Source: Acidimicrobiales bacterium
GTDB lineage: Bacteria; Actinomycetota; Acidimicrobiia; Acidimicrobiales; MedAcidi-G1
Direction of reading: 5' to 3'
DNA length: 64,000 nucleotides
Assembly (NCBI GenBank): GCA_022452035.1
Contig: JAKURV010000004.1
Location: 1 to 64,000 of the forward strand
The position numbers and the translations under genes were made by a program. Position 1 is the stretch's first letter; each line of letters starts with the position of its first letter. Below are positions 18,576-26,048 of this stretch, in pieces. The notes below the pieces were generated by a model. The model was not told the origin of the DNA, made no database searches, and worked only from the letters and a program-made list of their open reading frames with translations.

Positions 18576-19802
18576 TTAGATCGGCAGCCCGCCGGTCGCC
18601 GCGGCGGTGCTTCCGCTGTCGGAGAACGCCTTGATGGTGCGTTGGGCGATCCGCATCTGGTGGACCTCGTCGGCACCGTCGGCGAAGCGGGCCCAGCGGG
18701 CGTGCTGGTACATGTGCGCCAGGGGCGTGTCGGTCGAGTAGCCCAGCGCACCGTGCACCTGGATCGAGCGGTCGATGATGCGACCCAGGGCGTTGGCGAC
18801 AAAGTGCTTGGCCATCGACACTTCTGACTTGAAGTCCTCACCCCGGTCGATCTTGTAGGCGGCGTGGAGCACCATGAGCTTCGACTGGTAGAGCTCCATC
18901 GTCGAGTCGGCGATGAGCCACTGGATGCCCTGCTTTTCGGCCAGCAACGAGCCGTGGCTGAACCGGTCCAGGGAGCGGGCGACCATCATGTCGAGGGCCA
19001 TCTCTGCCTGGGCGATCCAGCGCATGCAGTGCGCCAGCCGGGCGGGGCCTAGCCGGTACTGGCCCAGCAGGTGACCCTGGCCTCGGCCGCCCAGCATCTG
19101 GGCATCGTGGAGCCGCAGGTCCTCGATAAGGATCTCGGAGTGGCCGGTGGAGCCGTGCATGGTCTCGATCTGTCGCACCTCAGTCCAGCCGTCGTGCGGA
19201 AGGTCCACCAGAAAGGCCGTGTTGGCGGCCTGGGGAAGGTCGGGGTCGTCCTCGGTGCGTGCGATGAGGATGGCGAACGTGGCCCGGTGAGCATTGGAGA
19301 TGAACCACTTGTGCCCGTTGAGCACCCACTCCTCGCCGTCCTGGTAGCCGTTGGTGCGGATCAGGGTGGGGTCGGAGCCGGCCACCTCGGGCTCGGTCAT
19401 GGCGAAGCACGACCAGGTGCGGCCCTCGCAGAGCGGCTTGAGGTATTTGTCCTTCTGATCGTCGGTTGCCCAGTGAAGGAGGGTGTGCATATTGCCCTCG
19501 TCGGGCGCCTGGCAGTTGAACACCCACGGTCCGTAGTACGACCTGGCCGCCTCGGCTTGCACCATGGCCAACTCGACATGGCCGAGCCCCATGCCGCCCC
19601 ACTCCTCAGGCATGTGCGGCAGCCAGATGCCCGCGGAGTGGGCCTGCTTGCGCATCTCGATGAGTTCCCTGAGGCGCTCCTCGCCTTCGCCGCCGCTTTC
19701 CTCGATACGAGCCTCGGCAGGCGTGATGACGTCGTCGACGAAGGTGCGGACCCGCAGGCGGATCTCCTCAAGTTCCGGCGACAGGCTGAAGTCGATGGCC
19801 AT
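18576..19802 (-). CDS. Acyl-CoA dehydrogenase
   Basis: A 408-residue FAD enzyme that introduces the alpha-beta double bond into acyl-CoAs. Recognisable blocks are CFAMTEPEVAGSD (the first acyl-CoA dehydrogenase signature), NGHKWFISNA, and the C-terminal HGALGYSTDTPLAHMYQHAR and GADEVHQMRIA segments that contact FAD. It resembles the ACAD10/11-like branch found widely in Actinobacteria. The ATG is at 19802; the SDR stop lies 42 bases upstream. The 181 bases between its stop and the thiolase start hold no gene and no convincing terminator, so read-through is possible. Confidence 0.92.
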   Translation of the reverse strand: MAIDFSLSPELEEIRLRVRTFVDDVITPAEARIEESGGEGEERLRELIEMRKQAHSAGIWLPHMPEEWGGMGLGHVELAMVQAEAARSYYGPWVFNCQAPDEGNMHTLLHWATDDQKDKYLKPLCEGRTWSCFAMTEPEVAGSDPTLIRTNGYQDGEEWVLNGHKWFISNAHRATFAILIARTEDDPDLPQAANTAFLVDLPHDGWTEVRQIETMHGSTGHSEILIEDLRLHDAQMLGGRGQGHLLGQYRLGPARLAHCMRWIAQAEMALDMMVARSLDRFSHGSLLAEKQGIQWLIADSTMELYQSKLMVLHAAYKIDRGEDFKSEVSMAKHFVANALGRIIDRSIQVHGALGYSTDTPLAHMYQHARWARFADGADEVHQMRIAQRTIKAFSDSGSTAAATGGLPI

Positions 19803-19844
19803 GGTGATTCCGGTCTCTGTTCTGGGTCCCGGTGCCGGGATCTC

Positions 19845-20777
19845 CTAGATCGAGTGGCCCGGACGACCCAGGCCCTCGGTTGGGTTCCCGTCCATGGCCG
19901 GGTTGAGTTGCGCTTCGGCCATCAGGCCGGCAATCACGTCGGTCATGTCGGCCGGGTCGTCGGTCTGCATGGCAGTGGGGCCGAGGTGCCATTGCTCGGC
20001 GATACCGATCCGCTGGCCCATGATGTCAAACACCCGTCCGGTCACATTTTGGGCCGCTTCACTACAAAGCCAGGCGGTAGCGACGGCAATCCAGCGGGGT
20101 CCCATCCTCTCCTGGGTCTCCTCGTCCATCCCCGCGAACCCCGGGAGATCCTTGGTCATCCGGGTATAGGCGCCCGGGGCCAGGCAGTTAACGGTCACCC
20201 CGTACTTGACGAGCTCCATGGCTGTGATCACGGTGAACGCCGCGATGCCCGCCTTGGCCGCTCCGTAGTTGGACTGTCCGACGTTGCCGTAGATACCGGA
20301 GGGCGATGCTGTGTTGACGATCCGGCCGAAGGCCTCACCGCCAGCCTTGACCTTCTCTCGCCAGTAGGCCGCCGCGTGGTGGGTAGGGGCGAACGTGCCC
20401 TTCAGATGCACGTTGATGACGGCGTCCCAGTCGCCCTCCGACATGGAGAACACCATTCGGTCCCGGAGGATGCCGGCGTTGTTGATGAGGATGTCGCAAC
20501 TACCGAAAGTGTCAAGGGCCTGCTGGACCATCTCGCCAGCCGAGTCGAAGTCAGCGACATTGCCGCCGTTGACGACCGCTTCACCACCCATGGCCAGGAT
20601 CTCGTCGACCACCGACTGGGCCGGAGTGGTATCAGCGCCAGCTCCTGCGGCGTCGCCCCCCAGGTCGTTGACGACCACCTTGGCGCCGTTGGAGGCCAGC
20701 ATCAAGGCATGCTCCCGGCCGATTCCTCGACCGGCGCCGGTCACGATGGCTACACGGCCCTCGACGATATTGCCCAT
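19845..20777 (-). CDS. SDR dehydrogenase, multifunctional enzyme-2 (3-hydroxyacyl-CoA dehydrogenase)-like
   Basis: A 310-residue NAD-dependent SDR. TGAGRGIGREHA is the cofactor motif, followed by VVNDLGGD and a longer loop rich in alanine and glycine that is typical of the hydroxyacyl-CoA dehydrogenase part of peroxisomal MFE-2. DILINNAG, the serine in VNTASPSG and the YGAAK catalytic pair are present. The ATG at 20777 has an AGGAG upstream. It is first in a minus-strand group with acyl-CoA dehydrogenase and thiolase, consistent with an acyl-CoA or steroid-type beta-oxidation route. Confidence 0.88.
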   Translation of the reverse strand: MGNIVEGRVAIVTGAGRGIGREHALMLASNGAKVVVNDLGGDAAGAGADTTPAQSVVDEILAMGGEAVVNGGNVADFDSAGEMVQQALDTFGSCDILINNAGILRDRMVFSMSEGDWDAVINVHLKGTFAPTHHAAAYWREKVKAGGEAFGRIVNTASPSGIYGNVGQSNYGAAKAGIAAFTVITAMELVKYGVTVNCLAPGAYTRMTKDLPGFAGMDEETQERMGPRWIAVATAWLCSEAAQNVTGRVFDIMGQRIGIAEQWHLGPTAMQTDDPADMTDVIAGLMAEAQLNPAMDGNPTEGLGRPGHSI

Positions 20778-20990
20778 GGGGGTACTCCTGTTCCTGAGAT
20801 AGCGAGTGGGTCGACATCGATTTGGCCCGACGTCGCGACGGTACCGAGCCTGCCACCGGACGGGTCCGGTTGCCCATGCGGGTACCGCAGTGGTGAGACC
20901 TTGGTCATAGAAGAACTATTTGGAGAAGGTTGTACTGGTCGCGCTGGCAGTCCGGCTTCCTGCAGACCACTGGCTGTCCCGAATGCCACC

Positions 20991-20996
20991 TAGGGT
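20991..20996 (+). promoter_or_regulatory. Putative -10 hexamer of a leaderless MBL-fold hydrolase transcript
   Basis: TAGGGT ends 6 bases before the GTG at 21003. It is in the 225-base divergent region 20778-21002, which otherwise shows no gene. Confidence 0.5.
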
Positions 20997-21002
20997 CAGT
21001 CT

Positions 21003-21989
21003 GTGGCGACGGGTAATAGCAGGGGTCATGGCACAGCCATCCCCTACGAGACGGGCCTTCACGAGGTAGCTGACGGGGTGTTCGCATACCTGCAGCCAGA
21101 CGGGGGCTGGGGCTGGTCAAACGCTGGACTGTTTGCCACGAGAGACTCCTCGTTGCTCGTTGACACCCTGTTTGACCAGGTCCTTACTCGTCAGATGCTC
21201 GACGCGATGGAGCCCGTCACGGCTACCCGCCCAATCGATACGGTGGTGAACACCCACGCCAACGGTGACCACTGCTACGGCAACGGGCTCCTCGAAGGTG
21301 CAGAGATCGTCACCACCGAAGCTGCCGCTCGCGAGATGGGCGCCGTACCTCCGTCTGCATTGGTCGCTCTTCTCCATGCCGACCTGGACCCGGTTGCTGC
21401 CGAATACATCCAAGAAGCCTTCGGAGGCTTTGAGTTCGAGGGGATCACCATCCCAGAGCCGACACGGACGTTCTCCGGTCGGCTCGAGCTCAAACTCGGT
21501 GACCGCTCCGTTCACCTGGAGCAGGTGGGCCCGGCGCACACGGCTGGCGATTTGATTGTTCACCTGCCCGATGAGTCCACCGTTTTCACCGGAGACATCC
21601 TCTTTGTGAACGGCACTCCGATTGTCTGGGACGGACCGATCGCCAACTGGGTAGCAGCTTGCGACCGAATCCTTGAACTCGGTTGCGACGTCATCGTCCC
21701 AGGCCACGGGCCGCTCACGGACGCTGACGGCGTGTTGGCCGTCCGCGATTACCTCACCTGGCTGGAAGACGCCTGCCGCTCCCGTCACAAGGAGGGGTTG
21801 ACCGCCGCTGACACCATCTCTGACCTGGCATCCTCTGACGAGTTCGCTCCCTACCGTGAATGGGGAGAGTGGGAACGGCTAGCCGTCAACGTCCGAGCCG
21901 CGTACCGTGAGATCGACGACGACGGGACGATCCCGAGTTCATTCGTGGAGATGGCCACCGAGATGGCAGTGCTCGCTGCGGGTGGTTGA
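21003..21989 (+). CDS. Metallo-beta-lactamase fold hydrolase with an HxNxDH metal motif
   Basis: A 328-residue MBL-fold protein. The metal motif reads His85-Ala-Asn87-Gly-Asp89-His90, with asparagine where most members have the second histidine. The remaining ligands are present: His179 (PAHTAGD), Asp198 (FTGDILF) and His235 (VPGHGP). It could be a hydrolase or a mononuclear-metal variant. The GTG start at 21003 is supported by TAGGGT 6 bases upstream; there is no Shine-Dalgarno. The next gene, a beta-hydroxyacid dehydrogenase, starts 43 bases after the stop and probably shares the transcript. Substrate unknown. Confidence 0.85.
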   Translation: MATGNSRGHGTAIPYETGLHEVADGVFAYLQPDGGWGWSNAGLFATRDSSLLVDTLFDQVLTRQMLDAMEPVTATRPIDTVVNTHANGDHCYGNGLLEGAEIVTTEAAAREMGAVPPSALVALLHADLDPVAAEYIQEAFGGFEFEGITIPEPTRTFSGRLELKLGDRSVHLEQVGPAHTAGDLIVHLPDESTVFTGDILFVNGTPIVWDGPIANWVAACDRILELGCDVIVPGHGPLTDADGVLAVRDYLTWLEDACRSRHKEGLTAADTISDLASSDEFAPYREWGEWERLAVNVRAAYREIDDDGTIPSSFVEMATEMAVLAAGG

Positions 21990-22032
21990 CAAGATTCCGT
22001 TACCCCTCATGTGAGAGACCGAGGAGAGAACA

Positions 22033-22902
22033 ATGTCCACCTGCAGTTTCGTGGGCCTGGGGGTCATGGGCTATCCCATGGCAGGCCACCTTCAGGCCGC
22101 TGGCTACGCCACGACCGTCTACAACCGCACCACAGCCCGGGCCGACGATTGGGTCAACCAGTATGGCGGGGCTTCCGCGCCGACTCCCCGAGAGGCCGCC
22201 ACCGGGGCTGAAGCCGTCATGGTTTGTGTCGGCAACGACGACGACCTGCGCTCGGTCGTTTTCGGAGACGAGGGGGTGTTGGCTGGCATGGCCGTCGGTT
22301 CGACGTTGGTCGACCACACCACCGCGTCGGCCAAGGTGGCCCGAGAGATCGCAAGCTACGCCTCTGAGCAGGGGGTTGGGTTTGTTGACGCTCCGGTATC
22401 CGGAGGCCAGGCCGGCGCTGAGAATGGCCAACTGTCGGTGATGTGCGGCGGCGACCTTGAGGTGTTTTCCCGGATTGAGCCAATGATGCAGGCCTACGCC
22501 AAGGCCGTCGTCCTCGTCGGCGAGGTTGGTTCTGGGCAGCTCACCAAGATGGTCAACCAGGTCTGTATCGCCGGCCTGATCCAGGGCTTGTCCGAAGCAC
22601 TTGATTTCGCTCGTCGGTCCGGCCTTGATGAAGAGAAGGTCCTGGCGGCTATTAGTAAGGGTGCCTCAGGCTCATGGCAGATGGACAACAGGGCCCACAC
22701 CATGCTTGAGCGTCACTTCGACCACGGGTTCGCCTTGGACTGGATGCGTAAGGACCTTGGCATCGTCTTTGATGAGGCGGAGCGCGTCGGCGCCACACTT
22801 CCGGTCACGGCAATGGTCGACCAGTTCTATGCCCGTCTCCAGCGTGAGGGGCATGGCAGGTGGGACACCAGCGCCCTAATTGAATTGCTCCGCGACGACT
22901 GA
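22033..22902 (+). CDS. NAD(P)-dependent beta-hydroxyacid dehydrogenase (3-hydroxyisobutyrate dehydrogenase family)
   Basis: A 289-residue member of the 3-hydroxyisobutyrate/tartronate semialdehyde reductase family. The Rossmann motif GLGVMGYPMAGHL is at the N-terminus. The substrate-binding block DAPVSGGQAGAENGQL and the catalytic lysine in GQLTKMVNQ follow. The ATG at 22033 is preceded by GAGGAGAG. It is likely co-transcribed with the MBL-fold gene upstream. Valine degradation or hydroxyacid turnover are possible roles; neighbours do not decide it. Confidence 0.9.
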   Translation: MSTCSFVGLGVMGYPMAGHLQAAGYATTVYNRTTARADDWVNQYGGASAPTPREAATGAEAVMVCVGNDDDLRSVVFGDEGVLAGMAVGSTLVDHTTASAKVAREIASYASEQGVGFVDAPVSGGQAGAENGQLSVMCGGDLEVFSRIEPMMQAYAKAVVLVGEVGSGQLTKMVNQVCIAGLIQGLSEALDFARRSGLDEEKVLAAISKGASGSWQMDNRAHTMLERHFDHGFALDWMRKDLGIVFDEAERVGATLPVTAMVDQFYARLQREGHGRWDTSALIELLRDD

Positions 22903-22934
22903 GGCTTGCCGTCGGGCTGACCGGAAGCGTGGCC

Positions 22935-23801
22935 TCAGGTCGTCGGCTCTGTCCCGGCGACCGTGGTCCGGTGTAGTTCCCGACGCTGGCCCCCATAGTC
23001 GTTTAGCGCCACGTGTTGAGTGGACCGGTTGTCCCAGAGCACAACGTCACCGTCTGACCATCGGTGGCGGAAGGTAAACCGGACATGGGTACTGAATTCG
23101 TGTAGCCAACTCAGGAGACGTTTCTCCTCGCGGTCGCCCTCTTCGCTGTCGTCACCAACTCCCGGCCCCCGGAGGCCACGCACGTAGGTTCCGTTGAAAA
23201 ACAAGCTGCGCCGTCCCGTCTCAGGGTGGGTACACAACAACGGGTGGTTTCGGGTGTCCTCAGCTGACTCCGAGGTGCGGATGTCCATACCTGATAGTCC
23301 GGAGTGCAGCGCCTGCTGGGCGGGTGAGTATGAGGCGCTAGCCGAGTGCACGCATGTGATTTCCTCGAAGCGTTCCCGCATCTCCTCTGGTAGCGCATCG
23401 TGGGCAGCTGTCATCGATGCCCAGATCGTGTCACCTCCGACCTTTGGAACTTCCAGGGCGTGCAGGATCGTGAAGGCGGGTGGAGCATCCAGAAATGAGA
23501 AGTCGCTATGCCACACCCCGCCGAAGTTGAACGCCTCCGGTTCAGTGGCCTCTTTGACGACCTTGATGACCTCCGGATGTTCTGGTACCGGCTGGACGAA
23601 TGGCACCGGTGAGAAGTCACCTAGAAGGTGGCTGAACCCGGCCTGTTGGCCGGCAGACAGGTTTTGTCGGGGAACCACCAGCACCTCATGGTTACAGAGG
23701 GCGTCTCGTAACTCGGTCACTACCGCCGGGTCCATGTCGGGTGCTAGTTGCACCTCATCGACTCGGGCGCCAAGCACGCCTGTCAGGCGGGAGACCTCCA
23801 T
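22935..23801 (-). CDS. TauD/TfdA-family Fe(II)/2-oxoglutarate-dependent dioxygenase
   Basis: A 288-residue non-heme iron oxygenase. The facial triad is His98 and Asp100 (VWHSDFSF) plus His263 (TQHVALND), with Arg278 as the 2-oxoglutarate-binding residue (LHRTTV). TauD releases sulfite from taurine and TfdA attacks phenoxyacetates; the family covers many substrates, so taurine is not established here. It converges with the beta-hydroxyacid dehydrogenase gene. Its ATG at 23801 is unusual: a perfect 7-bp inverted repeat (23803-23821) ends one base upstream of it, with the only AAGG in its loop and stem. Confidence 0.87.
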   Translation of the reverse strand: MEVSRLTGVLGARVDEVQLAPDMDPAVVTELRDALCNHEVLVVPRQNLSAGQQAGFSHLLGDFSPVPFVQPVPEHPEVIKVVKEATEPEAFNFGGVWHSDFSFLDAPPAFTILHALEVPKVGGDTIWASMTAAHDALPEEMRERFEEITCVHSASASYSPAQQALHSGLSGMDIRTSESAEDTRNHPLLCTHPETGRRSLFFNGTYVRGLRGPGVGDDSEEGDREEKRLLSWLHEFSTHVRFTFRHRWSDGDVVLWDNRSTQHVALNDYGGQRRELHRTTVAGTEPTT

Positions 23802-23802
23802 T

Positions 23803-23821
23803 CCCGGACCTTATGTCCGGG
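23803..23821 (-). repeat. Perfect inverted repeat abutting the TauD-family start codon
   Basis: CCCGGAC (23803-23809), a five-base loop, then GTCCGGG (23815-23821). In the minus-strand mRNA the hairpin ends one base before the ATG at 23801 and would bury the only purine-rich AAGG. It could be an RNA structure limiting translation or a DNA operator; no T-run follows, so a terminator is unlikely. Confidence 0.5.
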
Positions 23822-23974
23822 AGTTCTGTTGAGCCCTACCCCGAGGGAGGTGCGGTGAGAGACGAACCTCTAGGTGTGGATACGTACAGCCGGGTGGCGG
23901 GGCCAAGAGCAACAAACTGACCAGTCCTCTACTCTCGGTTGCTCGATGCACACGAACACGATTGGGGAACAATC

Positions 23975-24286
23975 ATGAAGGTTCTAGCCACTACCGCTTG
24001 GGATGTCACACCAGCCCGAGTTCCTGACTTTCTCGCTAACTGTGGACGCGCCTCCGAGATTCACCGACGCCTTGGTGCCGAAGCGGTCCACTTGATCCAG
24101 TCCATGGCTGGGCCTGTTCCCGCACTTACCTATGCGCTGGTGTTTCCGGACGGGGCTACCTATGGAGCCTTCATCGACGCCATCAGTACCGACGAGGAAT
24201 GGCTTGCTCTCTGGGCTGAAGCATCCGCGGGGGAGCGCTACGCAACCATCGTCTCCCAAAGCGTCGGTACCGACCTGTTCTCCTAG
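23975..24286 (+). CDS. Small protein of unknown function, possible dimeric alpha-beta barrel
   Basis: A 103-residue protein whose function I do not recognise. It starts MKVLATTAWDVTP and has alternating strand and helix segments (HLIQSMAGPVPALTYALVFP; FIDAISTDEEWLALWAE). This recalls the small NIPSNAP or antibiotic-monooxygenase-like dimeric barrels. The ATG at 23975 is preceded by GGGGAAC. The P450 gene starts 3 bases after its stop, so the two are very probably co-translated; a role connected with the P450 reaction is a guess. Confidence 0.7.
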   Translation: MKVLATTAWDVTPARVPDFLANCGRASEIHRRLGAEAVHLIQSMAGPVPALTYALVFPDGATYGAFIDAISTDEEWLALWAEASAGERYATIVSQSVGTDLFS

Positions 24287-24289
24287 AAC

Positions 24290-25597
24290 GTGAGCCTCCT
24301 CCCTGAGGGGCGGGGGGCGACACCGGAGCCCTGGGACAAGCGACTTAAGCAGAACCCCCGAACGGGAGGCCATGCGCCTCCCTGGCCCGGTGCGCGTATC
24401 TACACCGTGGGAAAGTGGGCCGTGCCCCCGGACCCACTGCCCGACTTTGGGAGCGACCCGCTGCCCGGCGAGTCGTTTCACCGGGCGTGTGCCACCGTGC
24501 GCGAGATGGGCCCGGTGGTTGAGGTTCCCTTCCACGGCGGGTCCGCCCTGTTCCTGACCCGCAGCGAGGACGTGGTCGGAGCCTTCCGGGACAACGAGCG
24601 GTTTCCCGCGGGTGCCCACTACGAGATCGTCATCGAACCGGTCCAGGGGCGCACCTTCGAAAGCATGGACGGCGACGAGCACAACCTCTATCGGCAACTG
24701 GCGCAGCCGGCATTCCGGTCTCGTGCTATCGAACGCTTCGACGCCGGGGGCCTGGCGGCCGTTGCGAACGAGGTCGTAGACGACTTCATTGGGCGGGGCC
24801 GGGCCGACCTCATGGCCGAGTTCTGCGCCGTCTTCCCGTTCCGGGTGCTCCGACGCAAGTTGGGCCTCCCCCCGGCCGGTGACGAGAGCCTCCGACGCTG
24901 GTCGTTCGACCTGCTGGGCTTCATGCGTGACCCGGAGGCCGCTCGGACGGCTCGCGACGAATTCGACGAGCATCTCGGCCCGGTGATCGGGGAGCGGCGA
25001 AGGCAGCCGACCGATGACGTGCTCTCGGCCATGCTCCACCATGAGGTGGACGGTCGACGACTTGACGACGAGGAGGTCGTCGCCCACATTCGGATGTTCT
25101 TCGCCGCCGGCGCTGCCACCACCTACCACGCGCTCGGAAACCTGCTCTACGTGCTTCTTACCCGGGAGTCCGTGCTGGTTACAGCGTTCGACGATCCGCA
25201 GCGGCGTCCGGCGATCATCGAGGAGTTACTGCGCTGGGAGCCACCGTTGGGTGCCCTGCCCAGGATCGCTACTCGAAACGCCGAGTGGCAGGGCACCGGG
25301 ATTCCTGCCGGTTCGTTGCTGCTGTTCGGGATCGCCGCGGCCAACCGGGATCCCACAGTCCACGATCATCCGGACGAGTTCGACCCGGATCGCGACCCGG
25401 TTGGCCTCATCAGTTTCGGCTCGGGTCCGCACTTCTGTCCGGGTTCGCATTTGGCCCGTCGAGAACTCCTGACGGGTCTCGACGTGCTCCTCGAGAGACT
25501 TCCCGGCCTCCGCCTCGACGACCCCACCGGAATCGAACCGGTATCGACAATCCTGCGTGCGCCCGAAGCCGTCTACGCCGCCTGGGACCCCGCTTAA
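24290..25597 (+). CDS. Cytochrome P450
   Basis: A 435-residue P450. The I-helix motif FAAGAATTYHA has the Ala-Gly-x-x-Thr-Thr pattern, and the ExxR pair is in EELLRWEPP. The heme-ligand loop FGSGPHFCPGSH has its cysteine at residue 383. The GTG start at 24290 follows the small upstream gene by 3 bases. As with the other P450 in this window, no ferredoxin or reductase gene is adjacent. The proline-rich N-terminal 40 residues are longer than in many bacterial P450s. Substrate unknown. Confidence 0.92.
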   Translation: MSLLPEGRGATPEPWDKRLKQNPRTGGHAPPWPGARIYTVGKWAVPPDPLPDFGSDPLPGESFHRACATVREMGPVVEVPFHGGSALFLTRSEDVVGAFRDNERFPAGAHYEIVIEPVQGRTFESMDGDEHNLYRQLAQPAFRSRAIERFDAGGLAAVANEVVDDFIGRGRADLMAEFCAVFPFRVLRRKLGLPPAGDESLRRWSFDLLGFMRDPEAARTARDEFDEHLGPVIGERRRQPTDDVLSAMLHHEVDGRRLDDEEVVAHIRMFFAAGAATTYHALGNLLYVLLTRESVLVTAFDDPQRRPAIIEELLRWEPPLGALPRIATRNAEWQGTGIPAGSLLLFGIAAANRDPTVHDHPDEFDPDRDPVGLISFGSGPHFCPGSHLARRELLTGLDVLLERLPGLRLDDPTGIEPVSTILRAPEAVYAAWDPA

Positions 25598-25674
25598 GCA
25601 CGGACCGCGTTCCAGCAAGACGCCTACGCGTATTTACACCAGGGGGCTCCGGTGTCGTACCGCACACAGGTAAC

Positions 25675-25696
25675 GGTGGCCAGCGAGTTGGCCACC
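25675..25696. terminator. Hairpin downstream of the P450 gene
   Basis: GGTGGCC (25675-25681) pairs with GGCCACC (25690-25696) across an eight-base loop. There is no T-run. It lies between the P450 and the tRNA-Lys gene, which are convergent, and immediately precedes the stronger hairpin at 25700. Confidence 0.35.
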
Positions 25697-25699
25697 TAG

Positions 25700-25726
25700 C
25701 CTCTGCCTCAACACAGGCAGGGGTTT
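25700..25726. terminator. Likely terminator between the P450 and the convergent tRNA-Lys/His genes
   Basis: A nine-base-pair stem (25700-25708 with 25715-25723, one G-T pair) with loop CAACAC, followed by TTT on the plus strand. It could stop plus-strand transcription of the P450 and, less efficiently, the minus-strand tRNA transcript. Confidence 0.55.
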
Positions 25727-25737
25727 CGCATTGGTGG

Positions 25738-25810
25738 TACGCCCCCCGGGACTCGAACCCGGAACCTGCGGATTAAGAGTCCGATGCTCTGCCAATTGAG
25801 CTAGAGGCGC
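25738..25810 (-). tRNA. tRNA-Lys (anticodon CTT)
   Basis: A full cloverleaf on the minus strand. The 7-bp acceptor stem has a G-U first pair. The D-arm starts with TAGCTC, the anticodon loop reads CTCTTAA with anticodon CTT, and the T-loop TTCGAGT closes on a GC-rich stem. The 3' CCA is encoded at 25735-25737. It lies 62 bases downstream of tRNA-His on the same strand and is probably co-transcribed with it. Confidence 0.95.
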
Positions 25811-25872
25811 TAGCGGCGCCCGATTCTATCGGCGACCGTCGGGCGGACGACCGGCAGGTTCGGACAGCGTGG

Positions 25873-25947
25873 GGTGACCGAGGGGATTTGAACCCCCGAC
25901 TTCCTGGACCACAACCAGGTGCTCTAACCGAACTGAGCTACGGCCAC
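25873..25947 (-). tRNA. tRNA-His (anticodon GTG)
   Basis: A cloverleaf on the minus strand with acceptor stem GTGGCCG/CGGTCAC, anticodon GTG in TTGTGGT and T-loop TTCAAAT. Two His-specific identity features are visible: an extra G at position -1 (25948) and a C discriminator base (25873). The CCA end is encoded at 25870-25872. Confidence 0.95.
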
Positions 25948-26036
25948 CAAGTAGGTCGCCATGATACGTGGCCGCTTCATAGGTGACGCCCGGTTTAGGA
26001 GCCAGGCGGGGATGGCCCAGTGGCGGAACGGTGTGT

Positions 26037-26042
26037 GATGCT
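26037..26042 (+). promoter_or_regulatory. Putative -10-like element of the FAD oxidoreductase gene
   Basis: GATGCT ends 6 bases before the GTG at 26049, within GTGTGATGCTG (26033-26043), an 11-mer shared with the NYN-LOTUS gene at the same distance from the start. Confidence 0.35.
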
Positions 26043-26048
26043 GCGCCG

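Noticed and set aside
18479..18841. A 120-codon minus-strand frame spanning the gap after the acyl-CoA dehydrogenase
   Set aside because: Most of it overlaps the C-terminal coding part of the acyl-CoA dehydrogenase in another phase, and its Arg/Pro/Ser-rich translation has no motif.
19071..20993. A 640-codon open frame on the plus strand
   Set aside because: It runs antisense through the acyl-CoA dehydrogenase and SDR genes, which have full catalytic motifs. Its translation has no recognisable domain, and long antisense frames are expected in GC-rich DNA.
23802..23974. Possible riboswitch in the divergent TauD/small-protein region
   Set aside because: Only one simple hairpin is present; no conserved riboswitch core could be matched by eye.
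25998..26035. A tRNA-like stretch between tRNA-His and the FAD oxidoreductase
   Set aside because: GATGGCCCAGTGG looked like the start of a tRNA, but no anticodon stem, T-loop or acceptor pairing follows.
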